DNA from: Chara braunii
Lineage: Eukaryota > Streptophyta > Charophyceae > Charales > Characeae
Reading direction: 5' to 3'
Assembly: GCA_003427395.1 (NCBI GenBank)
Contig: BFEA01000399.1
Location: 417,652 to 458,475, forward strand
Length of the DNA stretch: 40,824 nt
Positions 11,440 to 23,429 of the stretch are shown piece after piece (the stretch's first letter is position 1; each line of letters begins with the position of its first letter). The notes beneath the pieces were generated by a model that saw nothing but the letters and a program-made list of their open reading frames with translations, ran no database searches and was not told where the DNA came from. The position numbers were made by a program, and so were the translations under genes.

Positions 11440-13720
11440 ATGGCTGAAGCAAATGGAAATGGCGATGAGAATAGGAGTGATATCATGGAGTTGGCAAGAA
11501 TGATTCAGAAATCAACTACTCAGAGATATCATCTTCCAAAGGTGGAAGTTCGCTTGTTTGATTAAATAATGTCTCTAGTTGGGCTGGAAAGTTCAAACGT
11601 TTGACAAGTTGTTAGGAATGGTCTAATAAGAAAATGTTGCAGATGGTGAAGTGGTACTACAAAGTATAATATAAGGAGAAATTCGCCGCATTGGTGAGTG
11701 AATCAAGAGATTGGGCGGCTTTTAAGAAAGCGTTGCTGGATAAATATCAACTTGGAGATCAACTGTTGAATATAGTGGATATTCGGAAAGTTGTTCGTCG
11801 AAGTTTGGATCAACTACGCAATTTTTAACAGATTTTAAGCGAGTTGCGCGGGTTAAAACTATACCTTTTTAAAGTTTCGGGTAAGGACAAATGTCTTATC
11901 TTCTTTTATAATTTTCCGGAGCTGGAGCAGAGGTAGTTAATAAAAGATATGCAAGGACGATACGACTGACCAAAGATAAAGACTAACCTTTCGACCGGAA
12001 GTTTTTATCAAATGTTTTTTTTTATCGTCTACTGAAGCAGCGGAAAGAGAATCGTGAAAAAGAGGATGTTGGGGACTGACAAGGATCGCAAAGTTTTCAA
12101 AACCTTATTAGATATGAGAGAGACGATGACAGATATACGCACTAAGTGATTGAAACTTGAAATTATGATGGTAAAAACGAAAGGCATTAAGAAAAAAGGG
12201 AAGGAAGTTATTGAAGATTGCAACAGTGACAGTGAGAGTGAGGAGGAAGAGCCTCATAGGAGTCTGACAAAAACCGAAAGAAAGGTTTTGAATCAGATAC
12301 GAGGGGGCAGACATTAAGCAAGAAACAGGGAAAGGATTAAGGAAATAATGAGAACAGTAGAAGTGGCAATGGTGAGGGGAAGTGGAATAGTCTCAACCGA
12401 CCAAACAAGCCACAGGCTGGAGGAGGTCGTGGGTGAGGACGAGGACGTGGCAACTGGCAGAAGGACCCCACGTGTAAATATTGTGATCAAAGGAGACATA
12501 TTATGCGATTCGGTCAAATCCTCGTCAATGATAAAACTGACAAAGTTGTGTATACTACAATCCGAGGTGAGGTATATGAACATGAAGGAAACTTAATTGA
12601 TTTAAATATTGAGGGAGGCATGAGGAAGGAGGCGTTTCGGCGAATAGGTTGGGATTTGTCAGCAATGTTCCGGATGGCTTATCAAGAAGAGGAGGGATTT
12701 TTTCTGATGGAAGAGGCATTTAAGGCATTGAAGATTGACAATTCGATGGTGGAGTTGGAATAACAAATTGAACAAGGTGATACCCTTATCCAATAGGCAC
12801 GGAAAGTAACGAAAAAAATGGTGTGATGTCGAAACGAAGTCTTCCAATTATGTTTTGATATGAATGAGGAATGGTATGGGTTTCCAAACGTATACTTATT
12901 CAGAGGATGGGACAAGGATGACCAAGGGAAACATGAGGGTGCATCTCCATCTGCGCCAAGATTATCATCTGCCTCAGATCCATGACCGCAACACTCATGT
13001 CCCGACCTGCATTCAAGCGGGTGACATCGTCAGCCTTGCCACAAGTTCGTATAACCAAGAAACCCTTACGTAAGCTGGTGGTAGTTCAAGGGTGATCGAA
13101 AAAATTGTTGGAAGAGAGATTTATTCATGACAATGAAGGTAACTCGAAGGAAGAGGATGGGAAATTGCGCGCCGAAGACGAGCGACAGGCAAAACAACGA
13201 GCTTCAGAACACGATTATGAAAAAGCGAAGGGTATGAATGATGAAGAAGAATCTCAACGAAAAAAAAATATTTATACGATTCCTGTCGAAAGGGGAATCG
13301 ACAATGAACATATTGTAGATCGCATTCTGAAAAGTCAACGTCACTTAGTTACACTGAAGGAGTTTCTGGTGGTATCCCTAAAGATCCACGAGGAACTCAA
13401 GCAGCAGTTAATGCGAAAGATGGTTATGACTGTCAAGTTTGGAGAAATTATTCCTCCAGAAGCCAACTGGGCGCCGAAAGGTACTAAGATGGATTGACGA
13501 TGTATGGCAACCGATCTTTTGAAGGTTCATATAAGACTGTGTGAAATACTCCGCCCTTGTGGATGATGCTATTGAAATGAACATCATGTGAGAAAGAAAG
13601 GTCATTGAGGCAGGAGTCTGGATTCATCGGGCCAGTACTGGGTTTTTGTTTGGTGGGAGTGAATCTACTTCATCTTGTGACATAGCCAGTGATGTCACAG
13701 TCATGAGGATTTGATGCAGG
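11440..13720 (+). pseudogene. decayed LTR-retrotransposon gag, probably with protease remnant
   Basis: The frame begins at ATG 11440 (MAEANGNGDENRSD). It continues with a gag-like region (YHLPKVEVRLFD, then DWAAFKKALLDKYQLGDQL near 11720), and a Lys/Glu-rich segment. At 12473 a CCHC zinc knuckle starts, reading CKYCDQRRHIMRFG: the first Cys pair and His are present, the usual Gly is Arg and the last Cys is Gly. Downstream come EGGMRKEAFRRIGW, CFDMNEEWYGFPNVY and, at 13105-13497, a charged 130-codon stretch leading to a VDDAIEMN-like piece near 13557 that could be a protease start. Several stops and frameshifts interrupt it, and no reverse transcriptase or integrase follows. The layout fits Ty3-type elements; the family is inferred from order and motifs. 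Confidence 0.7.
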
Positions 13721-15413
13721 CGAATCCGAGAGACAGAGGACGATAACCTTCATAACCCCCAACCAAAACAAGACGGAATCACAACAAGTTGAACGGATGA
13801 CGGATCCAACCTCATGACGTAGTCGGCATAGGTATCACACATCCCACCGGTTTCCACCTTCACACATGGTAAGCAGTTGAAGCAGGGCCGAGGCCACCTG
13901 CGTTACCACTCCGATGACAAAGAGTGCAGAGCCTCCATAACAAATCCTAATACTACCTAAGATAAATAAGACGTGTAATCATGAGTAAGGACACAAAAAA
14001 CACACCACAACAATGTTGCACCTGCTCTCCCCAAAACCTACTGGGTGAGAGTGCTCGAAATGATAGTTAGCGATGAACATCATCACATTCACCACCTGCA
14101 GATGACTGCCAATCAGATCGTCGCCAACAATAGGACGCTAATCATCACAAGAGGATGAACGAAGGGTGAGCGCAACGATCCACCAGCCAGCGCCACCGCA
14201 TCGAGAAGCCTCAACAACCATGACCACTGCCCAGGACAAGCGAGCTGTCGTGGAAGCCCTCCGAGAGATACGACTCGAGGTCCGAACTGTGTTGCAGTAC
14301 AAGACCCCAAAACTCGTGCCGGGAACATTCCCAACATCTATTGCCTGACCGGCCAGGTTAGTCGCCCTCTCCCCTTCTCTCTTCTTCTTCTTCTTCTTTC
14401 TTATCCCACGACTACTTATGTTGCTTCTTTTACTACCTTTCCCATGAGTCACCGCTGCCTTCTTTTGCGTGGTCATCTTTCCATTTTCCTCACTTGGTTT
14501 TTTCTCTATTCCCTACTCGCTATCCCATTCGATTCCCGCTCGCCATCTTCACTGCTCCCTGCACGACTCTTCCTTGCTCTCCTCGCTATCACGTTCTCTG
14601 CTCGAGCGCAATCCTACTTTTATGCTAGCACGCGTTTTTTGCGTCACTAGACAAACCCTCTATCTCAACATGCAAACCAGAGTCGTAGATGTTGCGTTTC
14701 AGCTCTGCCGTTGCTGCGAAATGTCAACATTTCGGAAATGAATCTGCCCAAAAAAATTGGGGCAGTTTTATTAAGATAAGTTTAAAAGAGAGTCATGGAA
14801 GTAAAAAAAAAAAAAGTAAAAAAAAAAAAAAGAAGATCTGAGGATTAACAATAAATAAAAGAAAAACAGAAACATTTAAAAAGAAAAAAAACCTAAAAAA
14901 ATCTAACAACTATTTTTCCTACTTGCCAAGTGTCGTGCCCTGCTATTGTGGGGTTCCAACCTTCTAACTAATTTTAACTAACTCTACTACTGATGTCGTC
15001 GATTCAAGCCCCGACAGACCGAAAACGGAGTGAAACTATAGTTGAGCTACTTGTTGAAAGGAGCTAACTTAGGGGTCGCACAAATTTCATCCCCGAGTTT
15101 GTTGCTTGATAATTTGCACTTGAACCTACTGAGCTAGTTCCTATTTCAAGTACAAAAGGAGCAGCTCAACTATAAGTAGAGTAGTAGGACTCGACCCAAC
15201 TAGTGGTCGAAGCCCAACCTTCATTTTATAAGGGATTAGGTTACGTTGTCTAATGTATTTCATCTGCAGTAGGTACTTCAGGCTCTTAATGGTTGCCCCA
15301 ACGGTATGGTCGGGGCCTATATTAATTTAGCTAGTCTTAGTCTTAACACGTTCTGACACTTAACTTTTTGCACGTGTCGTAGACTTTACTCGACACAACA
15401 ATGATCCAATCGA

Positions 15414-15438
15414 CCCCTCGACCTCCACGGTCGAGGGG
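15414..15438. repeat. 10-bp stem hairpin, CTCGACC family
   Basis: CCCCTCGACC and GGTCGAGGGG form a perfect 10-bp stem around a TCCAC loop. A related stem at 15649-15667 has CTCGACC / GGTCGAG around TCAAT, so this is a recurring structure. No function is evident. Confidence 0.6.
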
Positions 15439-15648
15439 TTTATAATATTTTTGCACTCCTTTACCATGTGTGGTGCCAAGGCATGCACTTCATACCTAAT
15501 AGGCTTGGCCGTCTTCCGTTGCCGAGATGGCGTGTCATCCCGATCTTAATGATTGTGGTTGAGTGATATTACTATTGATCCTAATCATCTTAGCGCGCGT
15601 CCGAACAACACGAGCGTGTACTAACCAAATTTTTACTTTCCGATACGT

Positions 15649-15667
15649 CTCGACCTCAATGGTCGAG
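15649..15667. repeat. 7-bp stem hairpin, CTCGACC family
   Basis: CTCGACC and GGTCGAG flank a TCAAT loop. It shares its stem core with the longer hairpin about 235 bp upstream. Confidence 0.5.
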
Positions 15668-15961
15668 GAACTTATCTCAAATTGTCGTGCAAAAGTGCGC
15701 GCGCTTTCAACTTCATACCAACTCCATCATGGCGGTCGATGACATCTTTGTCTCGATTGCAAAAACATGGGCAAATTGTAAAGGTATTTGCTCCAACAAC
15801 GCTTACTTCGTCGAGTGCCCCACAAATCAACACAAAAAGATGCACAAGCAATGAAGTTACGGAACAGACAATCATGTACTACAAACGTAAATACAGAAAC
15901 ATCAAAATAAGGATGAGTATTTCTCACCTTCTTCATCCGTCACAAGTTGTCTTGCCCATTT

Positions 15962-15965
<4 letters not shown>

Positions 15966-15992
<27 letters not shown>

Positions 15993-16112
15993 ACCCACGT
16001 GAGTCAACTCGCTCCTGCCTTCTTCAAAATTATATCCATCGCAAGTTGTCTTACCCATTTGACATCTCTCTCTCTTTCTATTTCTCTCTGTCTCTCTCTC
16101 TCTCTCTCTTTA
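15966..16112 (+). repeat. CT microsatellite cluster
   Basis: Two (CT)n runs, near 15966-15993 and 16064-16112, follow similar leader sequence (CAAGTTGTCTT.CCCATTTG) near 15945 and 16040. The pair therefore looks like a local duplication that includes the repeat. Confidence 0.75.
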
Positions 16113-16393
16113 GCTGGCTAGCTAGCTCGCTCACTCGCTTGCTATGGCGCTTCTAAGTAGCTTGCCACCTGTAACCACACCCGAGCGATAGTCCGGGGCG
16201 GAAGTGCAAGCGCGGAAACCGTGGAGACGAGCAGACAAGGCAGAAGGGAAAGCGAGCAAGCAGAAACCGGAGAAGGCCGCAGGAGGGAGTTATGGCAGCG
16301 GGGCTGAGGACTGGGGGCTGGGGTCGTTTTTTTGGGGAAGGGGGGGGGGGGGGGCAATCGAAAGCAGCGCGATTTAGCCGACGGCCATACATA

Positions 16394-16530
16394 GGCTTGG
16401 CTCCACTACTCTAAATGTGCAAAAAAACGAGAGTCAATCTTCTACTAGAACATGGAAAGATACACCGCCATCTCCAAAAAAAAAAGAAAAAAAGATACAC
16501 CGCCATGATTTTCGTCTTTTGTGCATGTGC
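16394..16530. mobile_element. diverged copy of the TTA-flanked MITE
   Basis: GGCTTGGCTCCACTACTCTAAATGTGCAAA.. matches the left half of the element at 16624-16751 with many substitutions, including the GAACATGGA..GATACACCGCCAT and TTTTCGTCTTTTG segments. It carries an internal A-rich duplication of AAGATACACCGCCAT. The right terminus is unclear. Confidence 0.45.
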
Positions 16531-16623
16531 GCGCGACGCCCACACTCACACCTGCCACTTTTGCGGATTGCAACATCCAAAAGGCGTCTGCGCTCTATCT
16601 GGTGCTTCGTCAGCGGGCCGTCC

Positions 16624-16751
16624 TTAGGGCATCGCCACACCACTCTCGAAATGCGCAAAATGAGAATGAACTTCCCTGCAGAACGTGGCCAGATGCACCT
16701 GCCATTTTTTTGTCTTTTTCACATTTCGAGACTGGTGTGGCGAGGCCCTTA
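16624..16751. mobile_element. Tourist-like MITE with TTA target duplication
   Basis: An element of about 122 bp has imperfect terminal inverted repeats, GGGCATCGCCACACCACTCT at the left and the reverse complement of AGACTGGTGTGGCGAGGCCC at the right. It is flanked on both sides by TTA (16624-16626 and 16749-16751). A TTA duplication is the hallmark of PIF/Harbinger-derived MITEs. The interior has no coding capacity. Related termini occur near 29775 and 30932. Confidence 0.7.
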
Positions 16752-17736
16752 GATGGGGTAGGTAGGGCATTTCTCCAAACAAAAAGAGGTCCTTCCTTTT
16801 GGGGCCGTGGTGGCGCCGTGTATGTGCAGTCTGCAGTCGTAAAGCGCGGGGAGTACCGTTGGGGACGCACGCACAGCAAGCCAGCAAGCCCCTGGGAAAA
16901 GCCAACGGGAGGCTACGGGTACGGCGGGTGGGCAGGCGGCTGGCTTTCCAAAAAACGGTCTGACGAAGAACGAACGGCACTCTCTGGTAGGCGCGGGGTG
17001 GGCCTCGTTTGCATCAAGGCGCGAAGCTGCACAGTCTGCTCTTGATTTGAAACGCCTCCTTGGCAGCACGAAGCATTTCTCTTCAAGTATCTACCGGTAA
17101 GACGACGGAAGAAAAAGAGAAGAGCGAGACGTAGTGCACAAGCGCCGAAGTGTTTTGAGTGATAACTTCACGCGCTTGCTCTGCGTGTACATCGCTCTCA
17201 CCTCCGCTCTGTCATTAGCTTACCTGCGTCACATGTCTCAATCTACGTGGCATCGGTTTCCTGGCCGGGTTCGTTTATCCCGGCGCGTGTCTTCGTGTTG
17301 GTGTATTTCTGGGCGCTCAGGAGGGAGAGTGTTCACAGGAGCGAGGTTACAATGCGTTGAAGCTGAAGTGTAGGTTTTTAGTGGTGGAGGAGAGAGGTTG
17401 CAATTCAGAAGCTGAGGTGTGGGTTTTGAGTGAGGTCTTGTAGCGGTTGGCCGGCGTGCCATCGCTTCAACTTCGTTCTGGCTCCACATGTTCGTCGACA
17501 TCACTTCTTGACCTTGGCTGAGCCCAGGTACATGTTTTAATCGCCTTGTCATCGGTTCCTTGGCGAGCTCCGCTTTTCCTCTCGCGAGTTCTCCATTGAC
17601 TGGCAAGCGGCTCAGAGGAGGATAGAGAGTTCGCAGGTGGTGTGCCCGGAGAGTTCGGGAGCGATTCGGTTTCAACGCTTCTGGTAATCTTTGGACCGTT
17701 CGAAGTGACAATAGAGAGGCGTTCTCGCTCTCAAGC

Positions 17737-20700
17737 ATGGGGGAAGCTCCTACCCCAACGCATGAGGGAATCAGAAGAGTGTGGCGGTTTTNGTGGTGGT
17801 TCATCTTCTCCATCAGTCTGTTGTTATTTATCATCAGCGTGGGTATCAACAACTGTCCGAAGCATCACCCAACGAGGCCGTGTGCGATGCGATGGCTGGG
17901 GACGTTTTCGTTCCAGAATTTGAAGGAAAACCCGCTTCTTGGACCAGGCTCTCGAGCGTGAGTATCTTCTTCATATCATGAGCAACACCTTCGCCCCTTC
18001 GTCCCACCCCATCTGTAGTTTTTGCGCTTCACGAAGCGTACATACGTATGTTATAACTGAAGGTTGGTTCCATTCAGCGTACCTTCCCATCTATTCCCAT
18101 GCCTTCATCCACCGTCTCATCCCGCTATTTTGCTAAGCTGTCGTTTCTCCTTCCTACGTGTTAATGGTAATGTTATCTTTCAGGGTAACGGAAGTGTTGT
18201 GGAGGGGTAGCAATACGTTGGCAATTCTCTTTCCTCCTGCTTGCCCACTCGCGCCTTCCTCTGCAGACAAATGGATGCAAGCATTTTCACTGAGCGATTG
18301 ATTGTGAACAGAGTACCTGCACTGCTGGATCGGAATGCAGGTTCCCGCTTCGTTCAGACGCCGGCAGGCTATATGCGCGAAAGGGTTTCCTGTCTTCCGT
18401 ACTCTATGGTCACTTGTCTTTCTTCCGCTTCGTCAGCTCCAATGTCACGTACTGAGCTCACGTTTCTCTGTCGCATTAAGTTGAGTAATGCATAGTCTTC
18501 CATGCTCTATGGTTTCTTGCCCAGAGTTGTCGACTCGGTCCAAAGCAACCTTTCTTACTAGAGTATACCGCAGGGAGATGACCACCATGTTTTCCTTATT
18601 CCGACAGATCAGGGCAGCATATTTCGGCCAGTGGTCGTGCTGCATTATCTCCGGTGCCTGGTCGATGGCCCTGTGTCTCGTATGTGCACTCGGTCTGGTG
18701 GATTCAATTTTCGTACAGTAAACTGTAACATAGATCGGGATCGGGTAAGGCGTACTTTTACTGCTTGCACAAGTTGTTCATTTAATGTCTGTCGTTGCAG
18801 ATATTGATGTGCGATGCTGAAATCCCTAAGGGAAAGATGTCGTGCGTGCAACAACTGATCTCGTTGTTGTTGAGTGCTGTTTCTTAATTTTCTTGATATT
18901 GAATCACTTGCGCTCATTGTGTGATGCTTGCAGTCTGGTTCGAATGGGAGCATTGGACCCTCGCCGTACATCCAGGAAGCGCCAAGAGTGGAGACTGTTT
19001 ACGTGCCTCTGGCTGCATGCCGGACTCTTTCACCTGATTGTAACTTTATTAGGCCTCATCTTCGTCGGAGCCCGGTTGGAATGGAATTGCGGCACATGTA
19101 CGTATGCCCATCTCTTGTCTGGAGTAATTTTATCTATTCTGTACATGTTTGCTCACTCCTTGTCGATCGCATTGTATTGATGGATTCCGTCGGCTCGAAA
19201 AATGAGAGATGAAAATGACGTTTTCGAGGGTCACGGGAGAGAAAAGGTCAGGGTCGATAAGATTTCAACCTCAGCTTTAGTATTTGTTTGAATTCGTCAT
19301 GACACGCATTGATCCTTCCGCGAAAGTGTAAAAAGGCGTGGTTCCCTTTGTCAGTTCCGATACTGTTTTTTACCCCCTCCCTTTTTAGACGAGCCCCCCC
19401 TCCCCCCCCCCTCCCCTTCCCTCGCCTCTGCTTTTCTCTGGTCATCCGATTGAATCTGGATTCGAATTTGGGTCTGTATTTCTACAGTTCAATTGGGCTA
19501 GTCCCGTTGGTACTGTTTCGGGATTTCCCGCAATCGTCGATTCGAATTTTCTGTAACGGTCCCATCGGAGAATGTTTACCAATTATTTGAATCCAGTCGT
19601 GCCGTATCTTGCGTTGAAAGTTCCGCAGTTGATTTTGTCTGTTGCTTACTTAAAATATGCCCGCTAAGCTTCAGTTGGTATGTGTCCAGCTTTTTCCCTT
19701 ACAAACGTCTGGGTGCAGACAGGAATGTGGATCTACAGAAGTGTGCATTACCTACATTTTGCGGGCATACTCGCAATAGCACTTTCCAGAATGCATCTGA
19801 CCACAATTACGGCCGGACCTTCACGAACCTAACCGCAATTACGTTCACAGCGTTGAGGAAAAAGTCCTGGTGTATGGCCTGAGTTATTCTCTTCTGTAAA
19901 TCGTGAACGCCAGGTTCATAGTCCAATTGCGTGCGTGACTTTCAACACGTCCCAGTCCTGCCCTCCCGCCGGCGACCGTCGGATTCAAAAGAACTGCTCC
20001 GTCAATACATTCCAGAGTACTTGACAACTGTTCTGAATCGATCATTCGGATTTAATTTTTTTTTTTATTTGGCATTCTGAAATTTATAGGTGCCCAGGTT
20101 GTTGTAGATGTGAGATACTAGACCGATGGCAGTCACTCACAGTACTCGGCCACTCGGTTGTCCAGATGAACCTCTCTGAAGACCCCATCCACCCTTCCTC
20201 TCATCGTTTTTGCCCTGGCGCACGCCCCCCCCCCCTGTCCTACCCTGTAGTGTTAACCACCCAGGATCATCACCCATCACCTTCTTGGCAGGGTGACCTG
20301 ACCAGACCGTCTCTTCTCTTTCTCCTTTTTCAGAAAGGACTACGGCCCTTAGATGTCATCATCTGAACTGACCGGTCCGGGGTGGCCCGGGGTGGCCCGG
20401 GGTAATTCAGAATTGCAGGATTTTACTCATGTTCTTCCAGTGTATTTCAACAGTTCAGTGGTGTACCAACTGAGCCACCTTGTTCCCTCGAATAGAACGT
20501 ACGGTCATGTTCGCTGCATCTAGACTGAAAGTTGAGCCAAAGACGGCTATAATTACTGTGCGTTCTGTTCGGGGACGACGGTACGACAGCGGGTTTGTCT
20601 TTCAGATTTTTGTTTCTCGAAGTTCTTGGTTCGAGTATTTTAACCGGTACGTTTGTGTTCTCGCTACAACTGTGTTCTCTTGTGTTTTGCAGTGACAGTC

Positions 20701-22270
20701 GCTGGTGTGTACATCGCCTCTGGTATTGGAGGCGCTTTATGGTCGGCCCTGCTGCTCGTTCCGGCAAACATTTCCGTGGGAGGGTCGTTCCCCTTGTTTG
20801 GATTGATTGGAATGACTTGTGCAGATCTTGCTATCAACGGTTCAGAATACATTAACAAGGTAAGTCTGACAGATTATGACCTGTTCATCGCAAAAGGCTT
20901 GTCAGGCTGGGCAAGAGCCGGTGTTCATGTTCGAATGTCTGGCAAACTCATCGAGACTGCTTCCTCTTTGATAACGTGTTAATCTCATGTCACGCCTTCA
21001 TCTCGTTTCCAGTGTGTGGGTGATGGATGCTTTGCCTGATTGCTAACTCTGTCGGTACGTCTTGTGTGTGTAGGCCACAGCGGGAGTCACGTTGGGCCTT
21101 GTCGCCGCGATCGAACTCATTTTCGGCCTTATGCCTTTTGTCGATAACTGGGGACATATCGGTGCCTTCATCACCGGTCTTGTTCTTGGTTACTTGATAT
21201 TAATCAAGCCATTGCCATCCTACAGCGAAGNGTGCCAACAAGCTGATGAAGATCCTCTCGTTAAGGGTGGAATCGATCTGAGACCAAAGCATCGTCTCAC
21301 GCCTGTTGCGGAGGTTCTTCGTGTGCTGTGCTACGTCATCCTCATTCTTGGGTGCGTAAGATCACGTTCAAACCTCCATCGGGTACTCTTGATGTTCAGC
21401 GAATGAGAGTTGCTCTCATGTTCCTGTTTTCATTGCACTTTTTTTTTTTGTTTCGACGAGCGGATTTAATCTTTCGGAATGCATTTAGTTCGTTCCACGA
21501 AAGCTAATAAGGTCTGATCATCGGAAAAAGCATTTCACCATTTGCTGTGATGCGTTGATTACTTGCCGCTCAATCTGAGAAGAAATTAGTTTTGCCATCC
21601 CGTTTGTGGTTGATATGACTAGACAATTGTCCATTTGAGCCCGGGAATTTCTGCGGTGCAGTGGATTTTATGACTAAACCAGTGAATATGATGTGTTGTT
21701 CGTCCTCCCGCAGGTTCACTATCGCCATCGTCGCCCTCTTCTCTGGCGCCGATCACAAGAAACATTGCAAATGGTGTCGGTATCTGAACTGCGTTAACAC
21801 GAGGGCCTGGAAGTGCCCTGCAGTGGGAGGCTATTCGATTCCTCCCGAGTCCAAGCCCTTGCCCACGAAACTTGTATGTCTGGTAAGTGACGCATTTACG
21901 ATTCCAACTGTGCTCCAATTTGTGATTGCATACCAAACTCAAGTCTGGGTAGGTGGTTTTGCCGAGATATCACTGTTGCTATCGTGACAAATCACTGGGC
22001 CAAAAATGCTGATGATGTCTAAGGTTCAGCAGTGGCAATTGTCTTTTGTAATTTTGAATTTGCTAACACAGTCATTCACTAAGTCACGTCTTGAGTCAAT
22101 GCGGCCGCAAGAGCACTGATTGCAGTCGGTTTTCCCATGCCCTCACATTGGTTTAAGTGTAAGGGTGACGGCTTTCTCCTGTGCTGGTGATAGTTCATGG
22201 TCACTATGAGCCCTGCTGGCTGCAGCGGAAGGGTATTAGACATTTTTTACCTTGGAAGGGTGTTGATTAA
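17737..22270 (+). CDS. RBL-family rhomboid (intramembrane serine protease-like), six exons
   Basis: Exons inferred from GT-AG sites and reading phase: 17737-17957, 18934-19097, 20693-20859, 21074-21351, 21714-21882 and a less certain 22226-22270, giving about 347 residues. The ATG at 17737 is the first after an in-frame stop at 17623. Exon 1 has a membrane segment and ENPLLGPG. Exon 2 has MGAL, EWRLFTCLWLHAGLFH and GARLEWN. Exon 3 has NISVGGSFPLFGLIG with the expected catalytic Ser. Exon 4 has PFVDNWGHIGAFITG with the catalytic His. Exon 5 ends in the plant RBL Cys motif HCKWCRYLNC..WKC. Seven membrane segments are predicted. Rhomboids cleave membrane proteins inside the bilayer, in plants in the Golgi/secretory system. 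Two catalytic-site positions are unusual: the family's GxSG is GGSF, and the Asn in HxxxxHxxxN is Thr, so activity is uncertain. Single N bases lie at 17792 and 21231. Intron 3 (19098-20692) contains a MITE. The last exon may be wrong. Confidence 0.9.
20478..20583. mobile_element. TA-flanked palindromic MITE in rhomboid intron
   Basis: A diverged copy of the family best seen at 32249-32357. It has TCGAATAGAACG..CGGTCATGTTCGCTGCATCTAGACTGAAAGTT at the left and GTGCGTTCTGTTCGGGGACGACGGTA at the right (shown in pieces of the shared motifs). It lies wholly within the intron before exon 3 of the rhomboid gene, so it does not affect coding. Confidence 0.65.
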
Positions 22271-22358
22271 GTCGTCTGTTTCACGCCCCCTGACCTGGAC
22301 ACTCGGAGGGTGTTGATTAAGTCGTGGCTGTTTCACGCCCCCTGACTTGGACACTCGG
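22257..22358 (+). repeat. tandem duplication, 50- and 52-bp units
   Basis: Two adjacent units (22257-22306 and 22307-22358) start AGGGTGTTGATTAAGTCGT and end TGGACACTCGG. They differ by a GG insertion and a C/T change. The proposed stop codon of the rhomboid gene (TAA at 22268) lies in the first unit. Confidence 0.85.
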
Positions 22359-22824
22359 TTTATGACTCGGTTTGTGGCAGGTGAGGAAGCGCAACGACAA
22401 CATAGGATGGATGATCTGCAAGAACGGGTCGATGCAGGAACTTGGTGACCTGTCGACGAGATCGCAGGAGTGGTTGCGCCAGCAGTGTTCTCGCATCTGT
22501 GGATAAGTCCGCGGAGGTCGTACAAGTGCGTTATTATTATTTGTGTCTGAAGATTGTGGTAGCTCATAAAAGCTGCAGCGGCGTTTCCTTCGCGTCTGTA
22601 ACGAGAGCAGTTGTTTTCGCGTGTACAATGAACGAAATTCGACCATTTGGTGGGGGAGACTCGGGAGAGTTTGCCAGGAAGGCAAGCATGTACAGGGTTT
22701 TGCGCTTGATGCGGGTGTGCGGGAGCGGTTAGGTGCCATAGTTTTCGACGAGGAGATGACGGCAAGAGGAGAATCTGCAGAGTGGAAATGCAATCTTGTC
22801 GGACGCGGTTCGACGGATCAGGAT

Positions 22825-23411
22825 CCCGGCAAATAGGTCGTGAGGAGGTTGTGAAATGGCGGGGTCGATGTGATGAATCGTGTGAGTTGACGTTTTTCAT
22901 AAGTTGGCCGTTTACGATTTCTTCTTTAGGCGTTCTTTTCGTGAATGTGGGGGCTCTGCAGGTTCCATATGAGTGTAGGTCGGTGCTTGAGGCGGTGGCT
23001 TCTGAAAAAGGCGATCCAGGCTTTTTAAAGAAGGGATCTCGGCTTTCCAAACAGGGGATCCCGGCTTCCTAAAGAGGGGATCCCGGCTTCGAGAGGTGAA
23101 TGTGAAAGAGTAGAAGGCTTTCTAAAGAGGGGATCCCGTCTTCCTAAAGAGGGGATCCCGGCTTCGAGAGGTGAGTGTTTGAAAGAGTAGAAGTGTAACG
23201 GTGTCGAAGGCGGGTCCGTGGGAATCGTTGCCCGGCAAGTATGTTGTGATAAGGATGGTGTGAAATGGCGGGGTTGAGGAGAAGAATGGTTAGTTGATTT
23301 TTTTTTTTTATTATTATTTTTTTTTACGTTGGCTGGTAATGATGATTTATCCTTCAGAAGTTCTATTCGTGAATGCGGGGATGCTTCAGGCTATATGTGA
23401 CTGTAGATCGT
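22825..23411 (+). repeat. segmental duplication, two copies about 400 bp apart
   Basis: Copy A (22825-22983) and copy B (23231-23411) share CCCGGCAA, GTGAAATGGCGGGGT and TTCGTGAATG.GGGG...C.GCAGG, ending in TGTAG.TCG. Copy B contains an added T-rich insert near 23300-23325. Both copies encode a VLFVN.G.LQ....CRS peptide in one plus-strand frame, which hints at former coding DNA, but no family was recognised. Confidence 0.6.
23006..23195 (+). repeat. GGGGATCCCGGCTTCCTAAAGA minisatellite
   Basis: Five or six imperfect units of about 20-22 bp, each with a GGGATC(C/T)CGGCTT core and a (C/T)TAAAGA spacer. They are organised in a larger repeat that also includes GAGAGGTGA.TGT..GAAAGAGTAGAAG, seen twice. 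Confidence 0.8.
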
Positions 23412-23429
23412 TCACTCTCTTGATGTATT

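Larger units (their letters stand above)
13721..15960. other. no gene seen; small hairpins
   Basis: AT-rich stretches alternate with moderate GC. Open frames of 60-112 codons around 14113-14740 overlap on both strands without domains. A-rich DNA occupies 14750-14910. Two short hairpins at 15414-15438 and 15649-15667 are listed separately. Confidence 0.45.

Noticed and set aside
16521-17045. 174-codon plus-strand frame with overlapping minus-strand frames
   Set aside because: Several frames on both strands are open together in GC-rich DNA, and part of it is the interior of a MITE.
17238-17852. 204-codon minus-strand frame
   Set aside because: It is antisense to the rhomboid exon 1 and its leader, includes an N and shows no domain.
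22247-23050. 267-codon open frame on the minus strand
   Set aside because: It is long, but it runs antisense through the proposed rhomboid 3' end and across two tandem duplications. It has no domain and its composition looks non-coding. A transcript on the minus strand would change this.
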